Positions 1 to 6,311 of a stretch of DNA of 9,809 bases are shown here, one piece after another. The stretch is from Actinomycetota bacterium (GTDB lineage Bacteria > Actinomycetota > Humimicrobiia > Humimicrobiales > Humimicrobiaceae). The notes beneath the pieces were generated by a model. It searched no databases. It was not told the origin of the DNA and worked only from the letters and a program-made list of their open reading frames with translations. Location: contig PMCC01000043.1 in assembly GCA_003155275.1 (NCBI GenBank), positions 33,700 to 43,508 of the forward strand, given 5' to 3'. Position 1 is the first letter of the stretch. Each line of letters starts with the position of its first letter. Position numbers and translations under genes: made by a program.

Positions 1-210
1 CGATTTAATATAAGGCTGGAAATGCTTGCAGCAATTTTCGCTTTAAAATCGTTTGCGGCAATTGTTTTTACATTTTTGTTTTCAGCCGGCATGGGGCGGT
101 TTTTTACTAAGAGGATAGGCGGTTTGAGCGGTGACATAATTGGGGCCGTATGCGTGGTTACTGAGATATTTTTTTTATTGCTGTATTATATTTTTCTAAG
201 GCTGATATAA
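1..210 (+). CDS. cobS: Adenosylcobinamide-GDP ribazoletransferase (cobalamin synthase), 3' end only
   Basis: The reading frame is open from base 1 to the stop at 208-210, so this is the C-terminal 69 residues of a gene that starts upstream. The ATG at 22 is probably internal. The piece has two hydrophobic segments separated by a short basic and glycine-rich stretch reading KRIGGLSGDIIGA. This matches the conserved GG-(F/Y/L)-(T/S)-GD-x-x-GA signature near the C terminus of CobS, which usually lies before the last membrane helix. CobS is an integral membrane enzyme that joins adenosylcobinamide-GDP to alpha-ribazole to complete cobalamin. The following permease gene starts 2 nt after the stop, so the two are almost surely co-transcribed. 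Identity rests on one motif plus the B12 transport context. Most of the protein is not visible. Confidence 0.82.
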   Translation, partial: RFNIRLEMLAAIFALKSFAAIVFTFLFSAGMGRFFTKRIGGLSGDIIGAVCVVTEIFFLLLYYIFLRLI

Positions 211-212
211 AT

Positions 213-1259
213 ATGCAAATTCGCAGGGCATCAAAAACAAAATATATAATTTTGCTGGTAATAATCCTTCTTATCTTTATCGTAGTTGCAGCATCCGTGG
301 GTTCTGCCAAACTTTCCGTAAAGGAAACAGGATTGATAATTGCAAGCTTTATACCGGGGATAAATTATTTTATTGATTCCGGTTCGCTTAACCCACAGAG
401 CGTCAAGATAATATCAGAAATAAGGCTGCCCAGGATTTTTCTTGCAATATTTGTGGGCATTGCGCTTGCCTGTGCAGGGGTTATTTACCAGGGCATTTTC
501 AGAAACCCCATGGCTGATCCCTATATTATAGGGGTGTCAGCCGGAGCATCACTGGGAGCTACAATAGGTCTTATGCTGGTTTCGGGAATAAGACTTTTAA
601 ATCTTTCAATGGCAAGTCTTCTGGCATTTGCAGGTGCTATCGGGGTCACTTTCCTGGTCTATAATATTTCGCGCATAAGGAGCAGGATATCTGTTGTGAC
701 CCTGCTGCTTGCAGGTGTTGCAATAAGCGCCCTTATAAATTCCATAAACTCCTTTATTCTGATTTTTAGATCCCAGGACCTTGCAAAAGTCATTTTCTGG
801 CTGATGGGCGGACTCACCGCTGCTTCATGGCAGCAGTTCTTCATAGTAGCGCCAATAATTGTTGTCCTTTTAATAGTCAGCAGTTTTTTTATGAATGATT
901 TAAACCTTATTTCATTAAGCGATGAGAGGGCATCCCAGCTGGGGGTGGATACTGAAAAAGTTAAAAAAATCCTGTTGGTATTGGCATCGCTTATAGCTGC
1001 CGCAGCTGTTTCAGTAAGTGGAATAATAGGCTTTGTAGGGCTTATAACCCCGCATATCATGAGGCTCATATCGGGCCCTGACCACAAGTCCTTATTCCCG
1101 GCTTCGGCGGTGATGGGAGGCATTATCCTTCTTTTTTCCGATACCATCGCAAGAACTCTGCTTGAACCAAGGGAAATCCCTGTCGGTATAATTACATCAA
1201 TAATCGGGGTTCCATTTTTCATATATCTGCTATTAAGATCAAAAAAAGAAGTATTTTAA
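213..1259 (+). CDS. btuC: FecCD-family ABC transporter permease, probably for cobalamin/cobinamide (BtuC-like)
   Basis: This 348-residue protein has about ten hydrophobic segments and the usual length of BtuC/FecC/FhuB-type permeases. Family landmarks are visible: RLPR at 71-74, RNPMADPYIIGVSAGAS at 97-113 (the conserved region after the second helix), GFVGLITPHIMRLI at 273-286 (the cytoplasmic coupling region that contacts the ATPase) and EIPVGIITSIIGVPFF at 321-336. Proteins of this family form a homodimer in the inner membrane and pass siderophores, haem or corrinoids delivered by a binding protein. The substrate cannot be read from the permease alone. Cobalamin or cobinamide is inferred from cobS immediately upstream. 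AAGG at 198-201 lies 11 nt before the ATG, so the ribosome site is inside cobS and the genes are probably translationally linked. No substrate-binding protein (BtuF) is in the window; it may lie upstream. Confidence 0.9.
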   Translation: MQIRRASKTKYIILLVIILLIFIVVAASVGSAKLSVKETGLIIASFIPGINYFIDSGSLNPQSVKIISEIRLPRIFLAIFVGIALACAGVIYQGIFRNPMADPYIIGVSAGASLGATIGLMLVSGIRLLNLSMASLLAFAGAIGVTFLVYNISRIRSRISVVTLLLAGVAISALINSINSFILIFRSQDLAKVIFWLMGGLTAASWQQFFIVAPIIVVLLIVSSFFMNDLNLISLSDERASQLGVDTEKVKKILLVLASLIAAAAVSVSGIIGFVGLITPHIMRLISGPDHKSLFPASAVMGGIILLFSDTIARTLLEPREIPVGIITSIIGVPFFIYLLLRSKKEVF

Positions 1260-1263
1260 AAAT

Positions 1264-2550
1264 ATGAAAGATAATCCGGATACAGAAAATATCTTAAAAG
1301 TTGAAAATATAAATTTTGCTTATGACGGGGCGCCGGTCCTTGATGACTTAAACTTTACAGTCAGGAAAGGAAGTTTTACATCAATTCTTGGCCCGAACGG
1401 ATCAGGGAAAAGCACGCTTATAAACCTTTTAAGCAAGGTGCTTAAAGGTTACACCGGCAGGATAGAAATCTTTGGCAACGATATTAAAAATTTAAACCCA
1501 AGAAGCATATCCAAGCTTGTTTCGGTGGTACCGCAGTATTCAAACCCGGGATTTGATTTCACCGTAGAGGAAATGGTTTTAATGGGCAGGTTTCCATATA
1601 TTTCAAGATTCGGCAGGGAAAAACATTCTGACTTTTTAATTGTCGGCAGCGTTATGGAAAAAACCGGGATCACCGGTCTTGCAGGCAAGAAATTCAATGA
1701 GCTTTCAGGCGGCGAAAAGCAAAGGGTTGTCATTGCCCAAACCCTTGTCCAGGATACGCCGATAATACTTCTTGACGAACCAACATCCCACCTTGACATA
1801 AATTTCCAGATTGAAATGATGGAACTCTTTTATGGGCTTAACCGCAATGAGGGAAAGACTGTAATAGGGGTGTTTCATGATATAAACCTTGCTTCCAATT
1901 ACAGCAGCACAGCCATATTTTTAAGGCAGGGGAAAATTTATGCGTCAGGGGATATAGCTTCAGTCATTACACGTGAAAATATCCGGAATGTTTTTAAAAG
2001 CGATGTTTACGTCGGTAAAAACCCGTTTACCGGTAAGTTGTATGTTAGCCCTACATTTGCGTCAGATACGCCGGATAACAACGATAGCCGGAAAGAGAAA
2101 AACATAAATATAAAAGTGCATGTCATAGGCGGCGGGGGAGCAGCATCTCCAATCCTTAATCTGCTGTATAATAAAGGCTATATGCTTACCTGTGGTGTCG
2201 TAAATAATTTTGATACGGATCTTGATACTGCAGAAATGTTAGGCATTTCTTATGTAAGCGAAGCTCCCTTTTCCCCAATAAGCCTTTATTCGGCCAATAA
2301 GAACCTCGAGTTTATAAAGGCAAGCAATATTGTCATATTGCCTGCAATTGCATTCGGCCACGGTAACTTTTCAAACCTTGTTTCAGTCGAGGAGGCAATT
2401 GATATGGGCAAAAAAGTAATTGTGGTTACCGGAGAGGCTATCGCCAAACGGGATTACACTGATGGCAAATCACAAAAACTTTATAAAAAAATACTGGAAA
2501 AAGGTGTTATATGTGTTGATAATATCCAGAAAATCACTGAAATGCTTTAA
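1264..2550 (+). CDS. btuD: FecE/BtuD-type ABC transporter ATPase with an extra C-terminal Rossmann-like domain
   Basis: Residues 1-260 are a complete ABC ATPase: aromatic A-loop around Y20, Walker A GPNGSGKST at 43-51, Q-loop Q91, signature LSGGEKQR at 147-154, Walker B IILLDEP at 167-173, D-loop SHLD and H-loop H205. It should power the permease encoded 4 nt upstream. At 428 residues it is about 170 longer than a usual BtuD/FecE. After a polar, charged linker at roughly 266-282, residues 283-428 form a second domain that starts with IKVHVIGGGGAASPILNLL. This beta-strand, glycine-rich loop and helix pattern is like the start of a Rossmann fold. More hydrophobic strands follow near 308, 354 and 384. 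From memory, similar extended ATPases occur beside cobalamin or haem transport genes in archaea and Firmicutes, but the role of the extension is not known to me. A regulatory or nucleotide/corrinoid-sensing role is only a guess. Reading is continuous, with no sign of frameshift. Confidence 0.9.
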   Translation: MKDNPDTENILKVENINFAYDGAPVLDDLNFTVRKGSFTSILGPNGSGKSTLINLLSKVLKGYTGRIEIFGNDIKNLNPRSISKLVSVVPQYSNPGFDFTVEEMVLMGRFPYISRFGREKHSDFLIVGSVMEKTGITGLAGKKFNELSGGEKQRVVIAQTLVQDTPIILLDEPTSHLDINFQIEMMELFYGLNRNEGKTVIGVFHDINLASNYSSTAIFLRQGKIYASGDIASVITRENIRNVFKSDVYVGKNPFTGKLYVSPTFASDTPDNNDSRKEKNINIKVHVIGGGGAASPILNLLYNKGYMLTCGVVNNFDTDLDTAEMLGISYVSEAPFSPISLYSANKNLEFIKASNIVILPAIAFGHGNFSNLVSVEEAIDMGKKVIVVTGEAIAKRDYTDGKSQKLYKKILEKGVICVDNIQKITEML

Positions 2551-2574
2551 ATATCCATAGCAATGTATAATCAG

Positions 2575-2590
2575 TAAGGAGTTTTTGATG
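2575..2590 (+). promoter_or_regulatory. Ribosome binding site that decides the ogt start
   Basis: TAAGGAG at 2575-2581 is followed by 6 nt and ATG at 2588. A TTG at 2585 in the same frame would leave only 3 nt of spacing, so the ATG is the better start. The gap from the btuD stop is 37 nt with no obvious promoter or terminator, so ogt may be read from the upstream operon. Confidence 0.7.
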
Positions 2591-3181
2591 GATTGCAAAA
2601 AAGACGGCAATTTGAAAAAATGCAATTGTACATACTTGAAATTAAAAGAATTCGGAAAATCAGGCATTCCATCGGCAATTGGCACTTTATATTATGTCTG
2701 GCCTGTTAAAACAGACATCTGTGAGACAAATTTGGATAATTCAATCTTTTTTCTCTCAAACAGCGAGAAAAGCTTTGATTTTTTTACAAATTTCCTGGCA
2801 AACAAATTCCCTCACTGTCCTATCATTGATATGTCATCTCCAGAGATTGAAAAGGAACTGGCAGGATATTTAAGCGGCAAAACAAGGGGAATAAGCCTCG
2901 AACCTGTCTACCTTTATGGGACAGACTTTGAAAAAAAAATATGGGAAACTGCAAGAAAGATTCCGTACGGCAATGTGGTAAGCTATAAGGAACTTGCCCA
3001 GAAGGCAGGTTATCCGAATGCGTTCAGGGCTGCAGGAACTGCATTAGGAAATAATCCACTGATGCTTGTTGTGCCATGCCACAGAGTAATCAGGTCCAAT
3101 GGAGAGATAGGATATTTTGGCGGTGGTGAGGAAGTGAAGCTTATGCTTCTTGATCTTGAACAACCGCAGCAGCAAGAATAA
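2588..3181 (+). CDS. ogt: Methylated-DNA--[protein]-cysteine S-methyltransferase (O6-alkylguanine repair)
   Basis: This 197-residue protein has the complete catalytic domain of the Ogt/AGT family. The active-site motif PCHRV is at 163-167, with acceptor Cys164. The DNA-binding helix-turn-helix precedes it (VSYKELAQKAGYPNAFRAAG, 131-150), including the Arg147 position that corresponds to the arginine finger of AGT. GEIGYFGGGEEVK follows and forms the substrate pocket. The enzyme transfers the alkyl group from O6-methylguanine or O4-methylthymine in DNA to its own cysteine and is then spent. Residues 1-100 are a poorly conserved N-terminal domain, as usual, here with three early cysteines (C3, C12, C14). 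The C terminus ends in a Gln-rich QPQQQE tail. It is not obviously linked to cobalamin metabolism, so its place after btuD may only be co-transcription. The family call is secure. The symbol ogt rather than ada or adaB follows from the absence of an AraC-type domain. Confidence 0.93.
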   Translation: MDCKKDGNLKKCNCTYLKLKEFGKSGIPSAIGTLYYVWPVKTDICETNLDNSIFFLSNSEKSFDFFTNFLANKFPHCPIIDMSSPEIEKELAGYLSGKTRGISLEPVYLYGTDFEKKIWETARKIPYGNVVSYKELAQKAGYPNAFRAAGTALGNNPLMLVVPCHRVIRSNGEIGYFGGGEEVKLMLLDLEQPQQQE

Positions 3182-3201
3182 GCAGCAACAGGAGCGGTAA
3201 A

Positions 3202-3303
3202 ATGACGGGGAATATAAGCCAGGGGGCCGGCAAACAATCGGGCCGCCGGACGATCCGGATATTTGGACAGTTAGGCAGGCAGGCAACAAAGCTATTAAAA
3301 TAA
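3202..3303 (+). CDS. Possible small basic protein, 33 residues, unrecognised
   Basis: An ATG at 3202 follows AGGAG (3190-3194) by 7 nt, which is a better ribosome site than several real genes here have. The frame runs 33 codons to TAA. The product starts MTGNISQGAGK and ends GRQATKLLK. It has many Arg and Lys residues, no acidic ones and no membrane segment. It lies 20 nt after the ogt stop, so it could be translated from the ogt transcript. There is no homology I can name, and so short an ORF can arise by chance in this locally GC-rich stretch. Treat it as a candidate. Confidence 0.22.
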   Translation: MTGNISQGAGKQSGRRTIRIFGQLGRQATKLLK

Positions 3304-3346
3304 AAGGGCTGCCAGGCAACATGTTTATTTTTATGTTTGACGGGAC

Positions 3347-3369
3347 TATACTGATGTAAATAGTATAAT
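3347..3369 (+). promoter_or_regulatory. Dyad overlapping a -10 box in front of the TetR gene; candidate autoregulatory operator
   Basis: TATACT at 3347-3352 and AGTATA at 3362-3367 are perfect inverted repeats around a 9-nt spacer, giving a 21-bp dyad of the size TetR-family dimers often bind. A consensus -10 hexamer, TATAAT, at 3364-3369 overlaps the right half-site, so a bound repressor would block RNA polymerase. TTGACG at 3337-3342 resembles a -35 box but is 21 nt from the -10, longer than the preferred 16-18, so the promoter itself is uncertain. The regulator's ATG is 41 nt past the -10. TetR regulators commonly control their own gene; that this site is bound is inference. Confidence 0.45.
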
Positions 3370-3409
3370 AGAAGTAATAAACAGTAAAAAAATAGCAAAA
3401 GTAGGCAAA

Positions 3410-3991
3410 ATGGTCAAAGACATAAAGGGGAATGAATCCAAGAACAAGATTTTAGATATTGCTGAAAAATACTTTGCAAAAAACGGTATCACCGATACTG
3501 ACATTGCTGAGATATGCAGGCAGGCAGGGCTGACAAGAAGCGCTTTTTATTACCATTTTCCGACGAAGCAGCAGTTTCTACTTGAATTACTGGACAAATG
3601 GGTGGTTAATATGGCCGTCAATCTCAGCACGGCAAATCTTAAATCTGAGGACTGTAAAGTGATATTTTATAGGATCATTGATAAAATGCAGCCGGTTTTT
3701 GAAAATGCAGGCAAACAACTGCCTATTTTCCTGGAATTGTATATAAAAGCAGTCAATGACCCGGTTCTAAAAAAATATGTATCAACTTCCTATAATAATT
3801 TTTTTGATTTCTACAGGAGAGCCCTGGAAGAAAAAGTAATAAGCAAGTCGATGTCCGCTGATGATGCAGAAGATGTTGCAAAGATACTTATTGCGATTAC
3901 TTTCGGTTTACTTATTCAGGGAATTGTAAATCCAGAGAGCACCGACTGGAGAAAACTTGCAAAAAAAAGTATTGACTTGCTTTTGAAATGA
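3410..3991 (+). CDS. TetR/AcrR-family transcriptional regulator
   Basis: At 193 residues this is normal for the family. The N-terminal part (about 10-56) is a typical TetR DNA-binding domain: helix 1 NKILDIAEKYFAKNGI, then the helix-turn-helix DIAEICRQAGLTRSAFYYHF and PTKQQFLLELLD. The usual TT before the HTH is replaced by DT (residues 29-30), a minor departure. Residues 60-193 are all-helical and should bind an unknown ligand and form the dimer. The nearest + strand neighbours are ogt upstream and a glycosyltransferase downstream. The latter has its own promoter-like sequence 100 nt after this stop and could be a target. There is no classical Shine-Dalgarno; GTAGG lies 4 nt before the ATG. 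The ligand and regulon cannot be told from the sequence. Confidence 0.9.
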   Translation: MVKDIKGNESKNKILDIAEKYFAKNGITDTDIAEICRQAGLTRSAFYYHFPTKQQFLLELLDKWVVNMAVNLSTANLKSEDCKVIFYRIIDKMQPVFENAGKQLPIFLELYIKAVNDPVLKKYVSTSYNNFFDFYRRALEEKVISKSMSADDAEDVAKILIAITFGLLIQGIVNPESTDWRKLAKKSIDLLLK

Positions 3992-4090
3992 CCAATATAA
4001 CTATCTCCAAACTCATATATACACGGCATATCCAATATATTTTGAATTAAAGTTTATTAAATTTTTCTGCAATATTGCTGTAAGTTTTAC

Positions 4091-4119
4091 TTGCAAATTC
4101 CTAATACAAACATTATGAT
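4091..4119 (+). promoter_or_regulatory. Sigma70-type promoter candidate for the glycosyltransferase gene
   Basis: TTGCAA (4091-4096) and TATGAT (4114-4119) are separated by exactly 17 nt and match the consensus at 4/6 and 5/6 positions. The predicted start of transcription near 4126 leaves a leader of about 45 nt before the ATG at 4172. A 10-bp palindrome, GCAATATTGC, lies just upstream at 4069-4078. The whole 3992-4171 stretch is very AT-rich, so chance matches are possible. Confidence 0.5.
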
Positions 4120-4157
4120 TGTTTAAATTATATTGTTTTAATAAAGACCGATGATAC

Positions 4158-4174
4158 GGGGGTTAAATTTCATG
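4158..4174 (+). promoter_or_regulatory. Ribosome binding site favouring the second ATG of the glycosyltransferase
   Basis: GGGGGT at 4158-4163 can pair with the anti-Shine-Dalgarno sequence with one G-U pair and lies 8 nt before ATG 4172. The in-frame ATG at 4151 has no purine-rich stretch before it. Starting at 4172 also puts the N-terminal membrane segment at the very beginning of the protein. Confidence 0.5.
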
Positions 4175-5371
4175 TTTATCCTGTACTATCAATACTTTAT
4201 TCTGATTGCCCTCTCTTTAGTAATAATTAATTTTATATTCAATAATATCTTTTTTAAAAATATCAAGAATTTTAAACTTCCGCATGATATCCTGGCTTCA
4301 CCGCCCCTTGTCTCAGTATTGATTCCGGCAAGAAATGAGGAAAAAAATATCAGGCGGATACTCAATTCTATGATAAAGCAGGATTACCCGAATCTGGAAA
4401 TACTGGTACTGGATGATAATTCAACTGATGCTACCAGCCATATAATTAAAGAATTTGTAAAAAAAGACGGCAGAGTAAAACTTATTCAGGGAGCTCCCTT
4501 GCCGCAAGGGTGGAAAGGCAAATGTTTTGCATGCCACCAACTGTCAAAAATTGCAAAAGGCAGCTACTTTGTATTTACTGACGCAGACACCCTGCATTTT
4601 CCTAATTCCATTTCAGGCTCTCTTGCAGCGCTGCTTAAGGATAATGTTGATGTTACATCGGTTTATCCCAGGCAGATAGCGGTCACTTTTTCAGAGAGGA
4701 TGTCAGTGCGGTTTATTAATTTTATCATTCTTTCTTTCATGCCGCTGATACTTGTAAAGCATTCAAAAGCGCCTTTTTTTAGCACAGCAATAGGGCAATT
4801 CTTCCTTTTTAAAAGGGAGGCTTATGAGAAATGCGGCGGTTTTGAGTCGGTAAAAAACGAGATACTTGAAGATATCAACATTTCAAAACAGATAAAAAGA
4901 TGCGGCTTAAAGATAATGGTTTATGATGGCAGCGACAGCATCTTCTGCAGGATGTTTACAAATCTCCCGGATGTTATCAAGGGTTTTTCAAGGTTTATTT
5001 ATGCCGCTTTCGATTGTAATTTTTTAATTGAAATTATTGCAGTGTCCTTCATTGCCCTTATATTTATGGTTCCATTTGTTCTTTTGCCGTTAGGGATTTT
5101 TATTTTTGAGTGGCCGGCAAGAATAATATCCTTAAACATCATTCAGATATTTTTAATATTTACAATAAAGTTTATTCTGGCAATCAGGTTTAAGGAACGA
5201 ATACTTGATGTTTTTCTTACACCGGCTGCAATAGCATTTGTGTACTTTTTGGCAATTAATTCATACAAGCAGTCTAAATTAGGCAAAGGCGTAGACTGGA
5301 AAGACAGGGTTTACAGCGGCAATGAAGTCAAAGATATTGATGAGCTTGAGTATAAACACAGGGTATTTTAA
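4172..5371 (+). CDS. Membrane-anchored family 2 glycosyltransferase, carotenoid-glucosyltransferase-like
   Basis: Counting from ATG 4172 the protein has 399 residues. An N-terminal membrane segment (about 2-24) is followed by a GT-A catalytic domain: VSVLIPARNEE (47-57), the nucleotide-binding LDDNSTDAT (80-88), the metal-binding TDAD with D137 and D139, the catalytic-region ED at 233-234, and FCRMF at 258-262 in the place of the QxxRW-like motif. Two to four hydrophobic segments fill about 285-365. The C terminus has GVDWKDRVY (373-381), like the (V)xWKGRxY ending of CruC/CrtQ-type and hopanoid HpnI-type enzymes. PLPQGWKGKCFACHQL after the first domain half also resembles those enzymes. It probably transfers a sugar to a lipid or carotenoid at the cytoplasmic face of the membrane. 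No carotenoid genes are in the window, so the acceptor is unproven. It appears to be its own transcription unit. Confidence 0.85.
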   Translation: MFILYYQYFILIALSLVIINFIFNNIFFKNIKNFKLPHDILASPPLVSVLIPARNEEKNIRRILNSMIKQDYPNLEILVLDDNSTDATSHIIKEFVKKDGRVKLIQGAPLPQGWKGKCFACHQLSKIAKGSYFVFTDADTLHFPNSISGSLAALLKDNVDVTSVYPRQIAVTFSERMSVRFINFIILSFMPLILVKHSKAPFFSTAIGQFFLFKREAYEKCGGFESVKNEILEDINISKQIKRCGLKIMVYDGSDSIFCRMFTNLPDVIKGFSRFIYAAFDCNFLIEIIAVSFIALIFMVPFVLLPLGIFIFEWPARIISLNIIQIFLIFTIKFILAIRFKERILDVFLTPAAIAFVYFLAINSYKQSKLGKGVDWKDRVYSGNEVKDIDELEYKHRVF

Positions 5372-5473
5372 CTGAGTGAATTTTTGAATAAAATCTGTAA
5401 ACTTTGGCTTAAAAACATGCGAAACACGCGAAAAGTCTGGCCGGGTATCTAGAGAGAAAATTCATAAGTTTGT

Positions 5474-5671
5474 TCAGCCGGCCCTTATCAGGGATTTGAT
5501 TCTGGAGTTTTGGATACTTTTGGATTTAAGAATTTTATGGCTGTACACTTGGTATTCTGCTTCATTTATTACTTCATGTATGCTTTTTTTATCACCGGTT
5601 TCTTTGGCGGCTCCAAAAACGATGGTAAGCGTTGACATGATTTTTAAAATAATCTGTTTTACTCTATACTT
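5474..5671 (-). pseudogene. Remnant of a GGDEF (diguanylate cyclase) domain, C-terminal end only
   Basis: Read on the - strand, the frame between a stop at 5672-5674 and TGA at 5474-5476 contains, from ATG 5638, a 54-residue stretch: MSTLTIVFGAAKETGDKK, then IHEVINEAEYQVYSHKILKS, then KSIQNSRIKSLIRAG. This follows the end of GGDEF domains closely: the beta-strand (S/T)(I/V)SxG, then a helix with xEAExxMYxxK, then the L-xSxSxxSxxIxSL tail typical of GGDEF proteins that continue into an HD-GYP domain. The nucleotide-binding and GG(D/E)EF parts are absent. The frame ends at the start of the phosphoesterase gene, so the rest was lost. Beyond the TGA the same frame, interrupted by a second stop, reads LDTRPDFSRVSHVFK, faintly like the TxxHxxRV start of an HD-GYP domain. 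This supports a decayed longer gene, but weakly. The rest of the 305-nt gap (5372-5473) shows nothing else. Confidence 0.6.
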
Positions 5672-5677
5672 TTACCA
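5665..5677 (+). promoter_or_regulatory. -10 box placed for a leaderless phosphoesterase transcript
   Basis: TATACT at 5665-5670 ends 6 nt before the ATG at 5677, so transcription starting at the usual distance would begin on or beside the start codon. No purine-rich ribosome site lies in the 20 nt before the ATG. The -35 is weak: TTTTAA at 5642-5647 with a 17-nt spacer. A perfect TTGACA at 5632-5637 is too far away (27 nt) to work with this -10. Confidence 0.4.
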
Positions 5678-6300
5678 TGAAAATACTTCTGATAAGCGAT
5701 AAAGTCATAGAGCATATATACAGCGCCACAATTGCCGAAAGGTTCAGTGATGTGGACTGCGTCATATCATGCGGGGACCTGCCTAACTATTATCTTGAAT
5801 TTATAGTGTCAATGCTAAACAAACCCCTGTTTTATGTCATGGGAAACCATAATAACAGCTCAATGTATACAGAAGCCGGTAAAGTAAGCGGTTATCCCGA
5901 AGGATGCATAAATTTAAATGACAGGATAATTGAATTTAAAAATGTCATCCTGATGGGGTTGGAGGGTTCTATGAAATACAGCGGAGGCGCGTTTCAATAT
6001 ACGGAAATGCAGATGGCGTGGAAAATCAACAGGCTAAAGCCAAGGCTATTGTTAAACAAGGTGTTTAAAAAAAAATACCTTGACATTCTTGTCACACATG
6101 CTCCTCCCTATAAGATACATGACGCTGAGGATTTGTGCCACAGAGGTTTTAAATGCTTTAATAAATTTATTGATAAATATAAGCCGCGCTTTCTTTTGCA
6201 CGGGCATATACATCTTTACGGAAACTCGAAGGTCTGGGCAACAGTTGCCGGAGATGTAAAAGTCATAAATGCATACGGTTACAGGATTTTAGAAATATAA
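5677..6300 (+). CDS. Calcineurin-like metallophosphoesterase
   Basis: This 207-residue cytoplasmic protein carries the metallophosphoesterase motifs in order: ISDKV (D8), CGDLP (D34), GNHN (56-59), THAPP (H141) and HGHIH (175-179). Two positions differ from the canonical set. The first motif is D-x-V rather than D-x-H, so the usual metal-1 histidine is missing, and the third is GNHN rather than GNH(D/E). The block VDCVISCGDLPNYYLEFIVS and the whole length fit, from memory, a subgroup with S-D-(E/K)-V at the start that is found in several bacterial phyla. The substrate is unknown; cyclic nucleotides, nucleotides and phosphodiesters are all possible. A stop codon lies in frame at 5650-5652 with no other start between, so ATG 5677 is the start. 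The next gene follows after 11 nt, suggesting a two-gene operon. Confidence 0.85.
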   Translation: MKILLISDKVIEHIYSATIAERFSDVDCVISCGDLPNYYLEFIVSMLNKPLFYVMGNHNNSSMYTEAGKVSGYPEGCINLNDRIIEFKNVILMGLEGSMKYSGGAFQYTEMQMAWKINRLKPRLLLNKVFKKKYLDILVTHAPPYKIHDAEDLCHRGFKCFNKFIDKYKPRFLLHGHIHLYGNSKVWATVAGDVKVINAYGYRILEI

Positions 6301-6311
6301 GATTTAATGAT

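Noticed and set aside
659..1222. A 187-codon - strand frame opposite the permease gene.
   Set aside because: It is a shadow of a clear FecCD permease. It has no family features and lies fully inside it.
213..1259. The permease as a siderophore/iron importer.
   Set aside because: It cannot be excluded from the protein alone, but cobS directly upstream makes a corrinoid substrate more likely.
3010..3398. Three overlapping - strand frames of 75-92 codons covering the end of ogt and the gap after it.
   Set aside because: They have low-complexity Leu/Pro-rich products and no ribosome sites, and they partly lie antisense to the conserved ogt active site.
4069..4078. The perfect palindrome GCAATATTGC upstream of the glycosyltransferase promoter as an operator.
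   Set aside because: A 10-bp palindrome in very AT-rich DNA is easily due to chance, and there is no second copy in front of the TetR gene.
5439..5483. Inverted repeat GGCCGG ... CCGGCC as a terminator after the glycosyltransferase.
   Set aside because: The loop is 33 nt and there is no T-run after it. The right arm lies at the end of the GGDEF-like remnant.
5496..5702. A 68-codon + strand frame in the gap before the phosphoesterase.
   Set aside because: It is hydrophobic and has no ribosome site. It overlaps the phosphoesterase start and is the antisense shadow of the GGDEF-like frame, which fits a known family far better.
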